Shown here one piece after another: positions 10,994-19,132 of a DNA stretch of 64,000 nt. This DNA comes from Haloarcula regularis. Its GTDB lineage: Archaea > Halobacteriota > Halobacteria > Halobacteriales > Haloarculaceae. The position numbers were made by a program, and so were the translations under genes. Location: assembly GCF_029338315.1 (NCBI RefSeq), contig NZ_CP119794.1, positions 1,488,001 to 1,552,000 of the forward strand. The letters are read 5' to 3'. The number at the start of each line of letters is the position of its first letter. Position 1 is the first letter of the stretch. The notes below the pieces were generated by a model that did not search any database, was not told where the DNA came from, and was given only the letters and a program-made list of their open reading frames with translations.

Positions 10994-11010
10994 CGGCGAG
11001 CGGTTCGCCG
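10994..11010 (+). terminator. GC-rich hairpin after atpB
   Basis: CGGCGA and TCGCCG form a perfect 6-bp stem around a GCGGT loop, 3 bp after the atpB stop. There is no U-tract immediately after it, so it may be an mRNA 3' stabiliser rather than a terminator. Confidence 0.3.
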
Positions 11011-11027
11011 TCGCAGTGGTGCCCCGT

Positions 11028-11042
11028 CCCTAACTATTTTGG
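11028..11042 (+). promoter_or_regulatory. Bop-type upstream activating sequence (Bat-like site)
   Basis: CCCTAACTATTTTGG matches the published Halobacterium bop-regulon consensus ACCcnactagTTnGG at 11 of 14 fixed positions. It is centred about 50 bp before the rhodopsin start codon. A weak TATA-like stretch (gatattgaca) lies between it and the gene, giving the same UAS-TATA-short-leader order as the Halobacterium bop promoter. The consensus is recalled, not searched. Confidence 0.6.
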
Positions 11043-11084
11043 CATGACAGATATTGACAGGTGCTACGTAGTGTCCGGTGCACT

Positions 11085-11837
11085 ATGCCTGCACCAGGTG
11101 GCGAATCGATATGGCTGTGGCTCGGTACTGCCGGGATGTTCCTCGGCATGTTGTACTTCATCGGTCGCGGCTGGGGAGAGACCGACGAACGAAGACAGAA
11201 GTTCTACATCGCGACGATACTGATAACAGCGATCGCCTTCGTGAATTACCTCGCGATGGCGCTCGGGTTCGGACTGACGATAATCGAGTTGGGCGGGGAG
11301 GAGGTGCCCATCTACTGGGCCCGGTACACGGACTGGCTGTTCACCACGCCGCTGTTGCTCTATGACCTCGGCTTGCTCGCGGGTGCCGACCGCAACACCA
11401 TCGCCTCGCTGGTGAGCCTCGACGTGCTGATGATCGGCACCGGTGTCGTCGCGACGCTCAGCGCGGGGAGCGGCGTCCTCTCGGCCGGCGCGGAGCGACT
11501 CGTCTGGTGGGGTATCAGCACGGCGTTCCTGCTCGTGTTGCTGTACTTCCTGTTCAGTTCGCTCTCCGGCCGGGTCGCCGACTTGCCCAGCGACACCCAA
11601 CAGACGTTCCGCACGTTGCGTAACCTCGTGTTGGTCGTCTGGCTGATATACCCGGTCTGGTGGCTCGTCGGGACCGAGGGGCTCGGCCTGGTGACGCTGG
11701 GTATCGAGACGGCCGGCTTCATGGTAATCGACCTCGTCGCGAAGGTCGGCTTCGGGTTCATCCTGCTGCGCAGTCACAGCGTCCTCGACGGCGCTGCGCA
11801 GGCGACCGCGAGCGGCGCGGCCCCGGCAGACGACTGA
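11085..11837 (+). CDS. bop: Bacteriorhodopsin-type proton pump (cruxrhodopsin-like)
   Basis: This 250-residue seven-helix retinal protein starts at the ATG in MPAPGGES; an in-frame GTG 24 bp upstream is less likely because known cruxrhodopsins start at the same MPAPG. Pump residues are all present: Arg80, Asp83 (BR Asp85, proton acceptor) in [10 protein letters not shown], Asp94 (BR Asp96, donor) in LLLYDLGLL, Schiff-base Lys220 in DLVAK, and the release-group glutamates Glu198 and Glu208. It is therefore an outward light-driven proton pump, not a halorhodopsin or sensor. It sits inside the ATP synthase gene cluster, so the light-driven pump is encoded next to the consumer of its gradient. 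It appears to have its own promoter and terminator. Confidence 0.97.
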   Translation: MPAPGGESIWLWLGTAGMFLGMLYFIGRGWGETDERRQKFYIATILITAIAFVNYLAMALGFGLTIIELGGEEVPIYWARYTDWLFTTPLLLYDLGLLAGADRNTIASLVSLDVLMIGTGVVATLSAGSGVLSAGAERLVWWGISTAFLLVLLYFLFSSLSGRVADLPSDTQQTFRTLRNLVLVVWLIYPVWWLVGTEGLGLVTLGIETAGFMVIDLVAKVGFGFILLRSHSVLDGAAQATASGAAPADD

Positions 11838-11854
11838 CGACCGACGCGACGACA

Positions 11855-11860
11855 TTTTTT
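11855..11860 (+). terminator. T6 terminator of the rhodopsin gene
   Basis: A run of six T lies 17 bp after the rhodopsin stop, in GC-rich surroundings. U-tracts of five or more are the usual archaeal terminator. This suggests the rhodopsin transcript ends before atpD. Confidence 0.55.
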
Positions 11861-11923
11861 CGTGTACCACTCGCCAGTCACGACTGAAAACGGTTAACTG
11901 ACTCCGCCCTGAAAGAGTCGGTA

Positions 11924-12616
11924 ATGGCGAAGGACGTCAAACCCACACGGAAGAACTTGATGCAGATCGAGGACCGCATCGAGCTCTCCGAGCGTGGGCA
12001 CGACACGCTGGAGAAGAAGCGTGACGGCCTCATCATGGAGTTCATGGACATCCTGGACCAGGCCCAGGACGTCCGGGAGGACCTGGGCGACGACTACGAG
12101 CGGGCCCAGCGAGCCATCAACATGGCGCGAGCGATGGAGGGGGACGTCGCCGTGCGAGGCGCCGCCGCCGCGCTGAAGGAACACCCCGAACTGACGACCC
12201 AGTCGAAGAACATCATGGGCGTGGTCGTCCCCCAGATCGAGTCCAGCAAGGTCAAGAAGTCGCTGGACGAGCGTGGCTACGGCGTGATGGGTACCTCCGC
12301 GCGCATCGACGAGGCCGCCGAGGCCTACGAGGAGCTGCTCGAGACCATCATCCTCGCCGCCGAGGTGGAGACGGCGATGAAGAAGATGTTAGAGGAGATC
12401 GAGACTACCAAGCGCCGCGTCAACGCCCTGGAGTTCAAGCTCCTGCCCGACCTCTATGACAACCAGGAGTACATCGAGCAGAAACTCGAGGAACAGGAAC
12501 GCGAGGAGATCTTCCGCATGAAGAAGATCAAGGCCAAGAAGGAGGCCGAGGAGGACGCCATCGCGGCCGAGGAGGCCGCCGAAGAGGAAGTCGAACCCGT
12601 CACCGCCGACGACTGA
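11924..12616 (+). CDS. atpD: A-type ATP synthase subunit D (central rotor shaft)
   Basis: This 230-residue protein has two long helices (residues 1-75 and about 120-205) that form the coiled-coil shaft, with the conserved N-terminal pattern [15 protein letters not shown]. The C-terminal tail is highly acidic, as in haloarchaeal subunit D. It is separated from atpB by the rhodopsin gene. A TATA-like GGTTAACTG lies about 30 bp before the ATG, so it may have its own promoter here. Confidence 0.95.
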   Translation: MAKDVKPTRKNLMQIEDRIELSERGHDTLEKKRDGLIMEFMDILDQAQDVREDLGDDYERAQRAINMARAMEGDVAVRGAAAALKEHPELTTQSKNIMGVVVPQIESSKVKKSLDERGYGVMGTSARIDEAAEAYEELLETIILAAEVETAMKKMLEEIETTKRRVNALEFKLLPDLYDNQEYIEQKLEEQEREEIFRMKKIKAKKEAEEDAIAAEEAAEEEVEPVTADD

Positions 12617-12707
12617 CCCCCGTCCGAGCCGTTCTCGTTCTCGCGCTGATTGCTGGTCCGGGGGTGCCAGCCGTCACGCTCTTCCTGTCGCCACACGCAC
12701 TACCGGC

Positions 12708-13100
12708 ATGGCCTGTTCGAACTGCGGTGGCGAGACCGTCGCGGTCCCGGTGGCCGAGGAGTTGCGCCAGTACCTCCCCGAGGGGACCGTCGGGGTGAGT
12801 CTCTGCCGGTCGTGTCTCACGATGGACCCCGTCGAGGACCCGCCGGATACGGTGCCCGACCTCACCGCGCTCGACGACAGTTTCCCGTCGAACCCCGAGG
12901 CGGCGGTACCGATGGCGTTGCTCGTCGGGTTGCTCGACTCGCTCGCGCTGCACCGCCAGGAGATCACGGCGTTGCTGGAACGGGTCGAGCGCGCGGGGAC
13001 CGACCCGCTGCTGGTCGTCGATTGGCTGGACGATTCGTTCGGCGACGACGCCTTCGTGAACCTCGGGGCGCGTCGCCACCAGCTGGCGCAGTTGCTCTAG
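12708..13100 (+). CDS. Small zinc-ribbon haloarchaeal protein (DUF6276-like)
   Basis: This 130-residue protein starts MACSNCGGE and has a CxxC pair at residues 3-6 and another at about 33-36 (CRSC), which could bind one zinc. A helical C-terminal domain follows. It resembles the uncharacterised haloarchaeal DUF6276 family as I remember it. Function is unknown. It is convergent with the next gene, and the 3' ends overlap by 4 bp. Confidence 0.75.
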   Translation: MACSNCGGETVAVPVAEELRQYLPEGTVGVSLCRSCLTMDPVEDPPDTVPDLTALDDSFPSNPEAAVPMALLVGLLDSLALHRQEITALLERVERAGTDPLLVVDWLDDSFGDDAFVNLGARRHQLAQLL

Positions 13101-13483
13101 GGAGCCCGGACCGCACTGGCGTCGTCGGCTTCCAGCACCCGCTTTCGCGAGACGACGTCGATGGTCGTGTCCGCACCGATGCCGGTGCCGCCCTCGACAC
13201 GCTCGACGCGCAGAATCACGTCTTCCGGACTCGCACAGCCACAGTTGACGAACTCATCCCATTCGTCGCCGACGGCGACGGGGCCGGCGTGGGCCCACCG
13301 GAGGTACCGGAGGTAAGTCGGTTCGGTCATGTTCTCCTCGAGCCAGGCGCTGTCGGCGACGAACCAGCCCTCGTTCTCGTCGGGGTCGGTCTCGGGCGAC
13401 CGGAAGGAAACGAGGACCCGGTCGGCCTGGTCCGACACCGTCGACGGGTCCGTCCTGTTGACGCGCTCGCTGTCGGTGGTCAT
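13097..13483 (-). CDS. Small uncharacterised haloarchaeal protein
   Basis: This 128-residue acidic protein starts at the ATG of MTTDSERVN; the frame is open further upstream but that part looks non-coding. Trp/Tyr-rich segments (GWFVADSAW, YLRYLRWAH) and a Cys pair in NCGCASP are visible. I do not recognise a family or active site. It stands alone on the minus strand. Confidence 0.6.
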   Translation of the reverse strand: MTTDSERVNRTDPSTVSDQADRVLVSFRSPETDPDENEGWFVADSAWLEENMTEPTYLRYLRWAHAGPVAVGDEWDEFVNCGCASPEDVILRVERVEGGTGIGADTTIDVVSRKRVLEADDASAVRAP

Positions 13484-13728
13484 TGTCCTATCTACGGGGA
13501 GCGACGAGTTAAGAGTTTGTCCGTGTAGTGCAATACTCCCCGGCGAGGCGCCGAACCGACCCGGTGACACCGTCGTTCGAGGACATTCCCACGAACCGAC
13601 GAGGTCCACCGGACGTACCGAAGACGACGTCTCCCGGACGGGACTGGTACGTCTGGTATCCATCTCGGTACGTTTGGGCCCCCAGTCGACCGATAGAACT
13701 TACGTAAACGTCACCAAATGGGTCGCTC

Positions 13729-14858
13729 ATGGACCTCTTCGGGATCGCCGTGGAGAACGTGGTTGTCGGTATCGGGGCGGCGTTGCTGGTCGGGGGCGTC
13801 ATGCGGGCGAAGGACGTGGCCTACAACAAATATCTCGAGCGGCAGTATCCGATCGCGGGCGAGTACATCACCACCTGGGAGCAGGAGGTCGACGGCGAGC
13901 TCGTCACCGAGTCGGCGGCGGCGACCCTGACACAGCGTGGGACGGAGATAGAGAGCGTCTCTGAGATGCCCGACTCGGACATCGAGTGGAAGTTCGAGGG
14001 ACAGGTGTCCGAGACCGGCTACCTGAACGGCATCTACTACTCGACCAATCCCACGACACCTCCATCGGGAACTTCTTTTTCCACATCAACTACGACGGGG
14101 AGCTCGAGGGGCTGTGGTCGGGGTATCAGGAGCGAAACGACACGCTGAACTCCGGTCGCTACCGGTTCGTCCCGGTCCTCGACGCGTACAGCATCCACCC
14201 GGTCCACAGGTCCCACGTCCCCGCGGCAGTCGACATCGCCGAGCAACAGCTAGGACCGGAGGACGTCTCGGCCGAGTTACTGACGCGGGCACTCGACGCC
14301 GACGACGCGCACTTCGGGCACGTCGCACAGATCGACACCGGCTTCGAGACGGAGACGTCGCTCGCGGCGAACCTGACCGACTCGTTGCTCGGCGAGCCGT
14401 CGATAACCGACCGGACCGGGCCGGGAGACCCCGTGCCGAGCGAGGTGATCGGGTTCTGCGTGGGTGGGGTCCTCGACCAGGACGCCTTCCGGTCGTCGCT
14501 GAACGTCCCGGAGACCGAACTGTCGAAGGCGCTGCAGCACGCAGACCGCGTGGGCGTCATCGGGACGGTCGCGGTGAAAGACGGCTTCGAGAAGCGCGGT
14601 ATCGGGACCGAACTGGTCGAACGCTGCCTGGAGACCTGTGCCGACAACGGCGCGACGGCGCTGTTCGCGCTCGGGCGTGAGCGCGACGACGACGTCGCCA
14701 TCGCCGGGATTCTGGAGTCCTTTGGCTTCCGGGAGGTCGCTCGTATCGACGGCTACTGGCGCGAGGAGCGGACCGACTGTGCGGACTGCGAGGCCTCTCC
14801 CTGTACGTGTACGGCCGTGCTCTACGCCCGCTACCAGTCGCCCGAAGAGATAGAGTGA
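13729..14858 (+). CDS. Membrane-anchored GNAT acetyltransferase, interrupted by a frameshift
   Basis: The N-terminus has one membrane helix (about residues 8-27, NVVVGIGAALLVGGVM). A beta-rich domain of about 110 residues follows, with repeated Gly-x-Trp/Tyr-x-Gly patterns (GYLNGIYYS, LEGLWSGY). The C-terminal about 200 residues are a GNAT domain with acetyl-CoA motif A (VIGTVAVKDGF, then KRGIGTELVE) and end in a Cys cluster (CADCEASPCTC). The frame breaks at the CCC at 14050-14052; one extra C restores GIYYSTNP-HDTSIGNFFF. It is probably a base-call error. The middle domain recalls lipocalin-like sensors such as those of two-helix CBASS effectors, but that link is only a resemblance. The substrate is unknown. 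Confidence 0.75.
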
Positions 14859-14874
14859 GCGGTGTCTCCGTCGT

Positions 14875-16125
14875 TTACACGCCCGTCGAGTACCGCAGGA
14901 GGCCGGCGACGCCGCCGAAGGCGTTGAGCAGCTGTTCGCCCTTCTCGAAGTCGGTGGAGATGAACACCGTCTCGGTGCCCCGCTGGTCTGCCAGTTCCAT
15001 CAGGTGGTCGATGGCGTCCTCTCGTTTGCCCTCCTCGGCGGGGACCGTCGCGGTACAGCGGGTACAGTCGTGGTCACCGGTGCTCGCGTTCGCATCGACG
15101 AGTTCGAACTCGTCGTGGCTGTTCTCGCACGTGTAGGCGACGACGTCCTTCCGGAGGTCCTCGGAGATGAGCAGCTGTTCGACGGCGCCCATGTTGAGGT
15201 TCTTCCGGGTCTGGTCGAACCCGTAGGTGGCCTTCTCGCCGTCGTGGAGCTGTTTGAAGAACTCCTCCATGACCTGCTTGTCCTGGAGCATCTCGTGTTC
15301 GGCCAGGACCTCCTCGGCGGCGTCGACCAGGTCGTAGAGCCCGGACTCGTCGGTGTAGGCGACGTCGAACTTCCCGAGCACCATGTCCTGGAGCTCGTGG
15401 TGGAGGTAATCGCCGTCGAGGAATTCGTCTTTCGTCGGCGAGGGGCCGCCGACGAGCACGCCGTCCATCTCGTGGCGCTCGGGGACGAACAGCTCGTTTG
15501 CCATCCCCGCGACCTCCTGGTAGAAGTTGTCGATGGCCTCCAGGCGCAGACGGGCGAACCGCTGTGCGGACTGGCCACCTTTGCGCTGCTTGCCGGGGAC
15601 CAGCGAGGAGGCGGACTTGACGGCCTCGACGCGTTTGCCCTTGAGCCAGCCGACGTTGGCCTCGCGCCGGTCGAGCACGACGAGCCCGAACAGGCCCTTG
15701 TCGGCCAGCATCTCCTCTAGGGGCTCGGTGAGGAACTCCGAGTCGCAGTGGTACCGGAACGACTCGATGGGGTCCGGCGGGCTCTCGAGGGATTTGGTGA
15801 CCATGTCCGTCCGGCCGCCGCCGGTGTCGATGGCGCCCGAGAACAGCACCATCCCGTTCTCCGGCGGGTTGTCGTAGTACCGAAGCCGGTCTTTGATGGA
15901 GGTCAACGCGTCCTGGACGGCCGTCCGGGTGTCTTTGGACTTGATGTTCGACGCCTCGGAGTGTTCCTGCGTGACGTGGGCGACCACGTCGCTCAGCTGC
16001 TTGTCCTCGGGGACGTAGATAGAGACCAGCTGGGTGCCCGAGCCGCTGTATCCCTTGAGCTCCTCGATGACCTTGCGGAACTCGTATTTCTGTTTGTCCG
16101 ACTGCTCCTGTTCCTGCTCACTCAT
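14875..16125 (-). CDS. prf1: Peptide chain release factor aRF1
   Basis: This 416-residue archaeal class 1 release factor has the stop-codon-reading NIKS motif at residues 60-63, the peptidyl-hydrolysis GGQ motif at 183-185 (RKGGQSAQRF), and a C-terminal domain with a zinc-ribbon-like Cys set (CENS, then CTRC). It recognises all three stop codons. The start is the ATG of MSEQEQEQS; the frame stays open far upstream but reads through the intergenic repeat and the opposite gene. Confidence 0.97.
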   Translation of the reverse strand: MSEQEQEQSDKQKYEFRKVIEELKGYSGSGTQLVSIYVPEDKQLSDVVAHVTQEHSEASNIKSKDTRTAVQDALTSIKDRLRYYDNPPENGMVLFSGAIDTGGGRTDMVTKSLESPPDPIESFRYHCDSEFLTEPLEEMLADKGLFGLVVLDRREANVGWLKGKRVEAVKSASSLVPGKQRKGGQSAQRFARLRLEAIDNFYQEVAGMANELFVPERHEMDGVLVGGPSPTKDEFLDGDYLHHELQDMVLGKFDVAYTDESGLYDLVDAAEEVLAEHEMLQDKQVMEEFFKQLHDGEKATYGFDQTRKNLNMGAVEQLLISEDLRKDVVAYTCENSHDEFELVDANASTGDHDCTRCTATVPAEEGKREDAIDHLMELADQRGTETVFISTDFEKGEQLLNAFGGVAGLLRYSTGV

Positions 16126-16467
16126 TATCCCCGTTTGGCTAGTGGTGGGTAAGAAACTGTTGAACGGGGCGGGCCGAACGCAGTGAGGGCCGCCCAGATG
16201 TCGAGCGGGGAACGCAGTGACCCGCGAGATAGCGAGGGTCTGTTCGAAGCGAAGACCCTCGATGTGGAGCGGTGGGCGAAGCGAACCGCGGAACAGAAAC
16301 GAGGGCGGTCCGTAGCGCACGGACAGGCCGACCGTCGGACGAGCGGTTCCGGTGCTGAAACACCCGTCAGGGGAGGGACAGACACACGCTCCGGCGAACA
16401 GCCGACAGCACGCGTTCGGCCGGCAGGATTTATATGCCCCACTACCCTGAAGACAAGCAATCAGAAC
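16126..16467. other. Divergent intergenic region with degenerate GC-rich repeat
   Basis: There is no gene here. From about 16165 to 16330 the strand carries AGCGAGGGTCTG and CGAAGCGAAG words that match the reverse complement of the 71-bp tandem repeat at 28.35-28.68 kb. It probably belongs to the same family of haloarchaeal intergenic repeats. The rightward TATA box for the MinD-like gene is at 16429. Confidence 0.5.
16429..16435 (+). promoter_or_regulatory. TATA box of the MinD-like gene
   Basis: TTTATAT lies 33-39 bp before the ATG in GC-rich DNA. This spacing predicts a leader under 10 nt. Confidence 0.6.
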
Positions 16468-17280
16468 ATGGCGGGCTACGTCTGTACAATCGCGGGCGGG
16501 AAAGGCGGCGTCGGGAAGACGACGACCGCGGTCAACCTCGGGGCCGGACTCCAGGAGCTGGGGTACGACGTGGCGGTCGTCGATGCGGACCTCGGGATGG
16601 CGAACCTGGGGGCGATGCTCGACGTCGAGCCCGACCGGAGCCTCCACGACGTGCTCGCCGGTGACGGCCCCGTGAGCGAGGCGCTCACCGACGCGCCCGG
16701 CGGGCTGACGGTCATCCCCGGCGACCAGTCGCTCGACGCCTTCGCCGACGCCGACCCCGCCAACCTCCGGCGGGTCGTCAAGACGCTGCGCAACGCCTAC
16801 GACGTGGTGCTCGTCGACACCGGTGCGGGCCTGAGCGACGCGGTGGCGGTCCCGCTGGGGCTGGCCGACGGCATCGTCCTGGTGACGACGCCGGACGACG
16901 TGGCCGTGAGAGATACGATAAAGACCGCCGAACTGGCCGACCGCATCGACGGGGCCGTCGTCGGCGCGATACTCAACCGGGTGACCCGCGAGACGGACGT
17001 GGCCGCCATCGCGGACCGCTTTTCGTTCCCGCTGCTCGCGGTCGTCCCGGACAGCAGGGAGGCGACGGCCGACGAACCGCTCGTGTTCAGCGCCCCGGAG
17101 GCCCCTGCCTCGGACGCCTTCATGCGACTGGCCGAGGCGCTCGAGGGCGTGTTCTTCGACGGCGAGACGGCCACCGAGGACGTCGAGACCATCGTGGACG
17201 ACGAGTGGTTCGTCGACGAGACATCCGAATCCGACGACGAGGAGGAGAGTTCCGGCGGCGTTTTCGGCCTGTTCAACTGA
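16468..17280 (+). CDS. MinD/ParA-family ATPase
   Basis: This 270-residue deviant-Walker ATPase has the P-loop GGKGGVGKTTT near residues 11-21 with the signature lysine, Walker A' VVDADLGMANLGAM, and Walker B DVVLVDTGAGLSD. The C-terminus is acidic and ends GGVFGLFN, which could be a short membrane-touching tail. Haloarchaea have several MinD homologues; some position motility and chemosensory structures rather than the division site. No MinE-type partner is nearby, so I do not assign a particular MinD number. Confidence 0.9.
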   Translation: MAGYVCTIAGGKGGVGKTTTAVNLGAGLQELGYDVAVVDADLGMANLGAMLDVEPDRSLHDVLAGDGPVSEALTDAPGGLTVIPGDQSLDAFADADPANLRRVVKTLRNAYDVVLVDTGAGLSDAVAVPLGLADGIVLVTTPDDVAVRDTIKTAELADRIDGAVVGAILNRVTRETDVAAIADRFSFPLLAVVPDSREATADEPLVFSAPEAPASDAFMRLAEALEGVFFDGETATEDVETIVDDEWFVDETSESDDEEESSGGVFGLFN

Positions 17281-17290
17281 GTCGCGGGCC

Positions 17291-19081
17291 CTACATAGAG
17301 TCCGGCGCAGCGACGCCCAGCACGTCCAGCGCGTTCGCGACGGTGTGGCGCGTCCCGGCGACCAGCGCCAGGCGTGCGGCACGGGTCTCGGGGTCGGCGT
17401 CGAGGACCGGGCACTCGCGGTAGAAGGCGTTGAACGTCTCCGCGAGGTCACGGGTGTAGGTGGCGACAGAGTGTGGCTGGAGGTCGTCGGCGGCCGTCTC
17501 GACGACGGCCGGGAAGCGGGCGAGGACCCGCAGGAGGTCGCGTTCCTCGGGTTCTTGCAGGACGTCGGCGTCCGGCGCTGTGGGCACCCCGTCCTCGACG
17601 TCATCGTCTCGCGGTTCCACCGCTCGACTGTCCGAGGCACGGTTCCGCGCCTCGCTGAGAATCCCACAACACCGCGCGTGCACGTACTGGACGTACGGCG
17701 CCGACTGGGCCTCGAAGTCGAGCGCGCGGTCCCACTCGAAGGTGATGCCCTTCGTCGGTTGCTTGGAGACGATGTCGTAGCGGACCGCCCCGATGCCAAC
17801 CTGGTGGGCGATGCGCTCGACGTCGTCCTCGTCGAGGTCGTTGCGCGTCCGGTCGTCCAGCCGCGACTCGACCTCCTCGCGGGCGCGGTCGATTGCCTCG
17901 TCGAGCAGGTCGTCCAGATCGATGCCGGTCCCCTCGCGGGTGCTCATCCCGCCCTCGGGGAGGTTGACCCACGAATAGAAGACCTGACTGAGCTGGTCGG
18001 TGTCGTTGCCCAGCAGGTCCAGCGCCGCGGAGAGCTGGTCGGCCTGGAGCTTGTGGTCCTCGCCCAGGACCGTCACGGCGCGGTCGTAGTTCTCGAACTT
18101 CCACTCGTGGTGGGCCAGGTCCCGCGTGGTGTACAGCGAGGTGCCGTCCGAGCGCAGGAAGACGAGGTGCTTCTCGAAATCCGGCAGATCGAGTTGCCAG
18201 GCGTCGTCCTCGTAGACCGCACAGTCCAGTTCCTTCAGACGGCCCACCAGGTCGTCGGTCGAGCCGTCGCGCATGAACCGGGTCTCCTTGACGAACTCGT
18301 CGAACTCGGCGGGGAGGCGCTCGAGGGTGTCGCACATTCCGTCCAGCACGGTGTCGACCACCTCGGCGACCCGCTCGTAGGTCTCCTCGTCGCCGTCCTC
18401 GAGACCCTGGAGGATGGCCTGAATCTCGCTCTCGGCCGACTCGACGCGCTCCGGGTCGGCCTCTTCAAGGAACTGGTTGCCCTTGCGGTAGTAGCGGACC
18501 ATCTCGTACTCGGGGGCGTCTCGCTCCGGTTCCGGGAGGTCGCTCTCGTCGAAGGCCTCGTAGGCCCACGTGAACACCGCGATCTGGCGGCCCGCGTCGT
18601 TGACGTAGTAGTGGCGGTCGACGTCGTAGCCGGCGTAGTCGAGCACGCGTGCGACGGCGTCACCGATGATGGGGTTGCGCGCCCGGCCGACGTGGACCGG
18701 GCCGGTGGGGTTGGCCGAGGTGTGTTCGACGACGACGCGCTCGTGTCTGGCGGGGAGGCGGCCGTAGTCGCCGTCGGTCGCGGCATCGAGCGTGTCCGCG
18801 AAGTACGCGTCGCTGGGCAGGAAGTTGACGTAGGGGCCCTGTGTCGCGACCGTGCTGACGTAGGGAAAGGCCGCGGCGTCGATCTCGTCGGCGACCTGGG
18901 CGGCGACCTCCGGCGGCGGGGCGCCGACCTCGCCGGCGAGGCGGAAGGCCACGCTCGAGGCGAGGACGGCGTCGACGTCCGCCGGCGGCTCCTCGATACC
19001 GAGGTCGTCGGTCGGCAGGTCGAGACGCGTGAGCGCGGACTCGAGGGCGTCCTCGACCTCCGCGCGGAGCTGCAGGAACAT
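17291..19081 (-). CDS. argS: Arginyl-tRNA synthetase
   Basis: This 596-residue class I ligase charges tRNA-Arg. The HIGH-type motif is PVHVGRAR (residues 128-135) and the KMSKS-type loop is GGMSTREGT. The N-terminal Add1 domain is present. The C-terminal DALR helical domain binds the anticodon and ends in GVAAPDSM. Length and domains are normal for haloarchaea. It converges with the MinD-like gene with a 10-bp gap. Confidence 0.98.
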   Translation of the reverse strand: MFLQLRAEVEDALESALTRLDLPTDDLGIEEPPADVDAVLASSVAFRLAGEVGAPPPEVAAQVADEIDAAAFPYVSTVATQGPYVNFLPSDAYFADTLDAATDGDYGRLPARHERVVVEHTSANPTGPVHVGRARNPIIGDAVARVLDYAGYDVDRHYYVNDAGRQIAVFTWAYEAFDESDLPEPERDAPEYEMVRYYRKGNQFLEEADPERVESAESEIQAILQGLEDGDEETYERVAEVVDTVLDGMCDTLERLPAEFDEFVKETRFMRDGSTDDLVGRLKELDCAVYEDDAWQLDLPDFEKHLVFLRSDGTSLYTTRDLAHHEWKFENYDRAVTVLGEDHKLQADQLSAALDLLGNDTDQLSQVFYSWVNLPEGGMSTREGTGIDLDDLLDEAIDRAREEVESRLDDRTRNDLDEDDVERIAHQVGIGAVRYDIVSKQPTKGITFEWDRALDFEAQSAPYVQYVHARCCGILSEARNRASDSRAVEPRDDDVEDGVPTAPDADVLQEPEERDLLRVLARFPAVVETAADDLQPHSVATYTRDLAETFNAFYRECPVLDADPETRAARLALVAGTRHTVANALDVLGVAAPDSM

Positions 19082-19132
19082 ACGCCCGGCTTTCGCGGCG
19101 GGGGGTAAATGGGTAACGAAAGGGTCGACCGA

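Noticed and set aside
13509..13730. A 73-codon leftward frame in the spacer before the membrane-anchored acetyltransferase
   Set aside because: Third-position GC is lower than in true host genes and no motif or promoter is visible.
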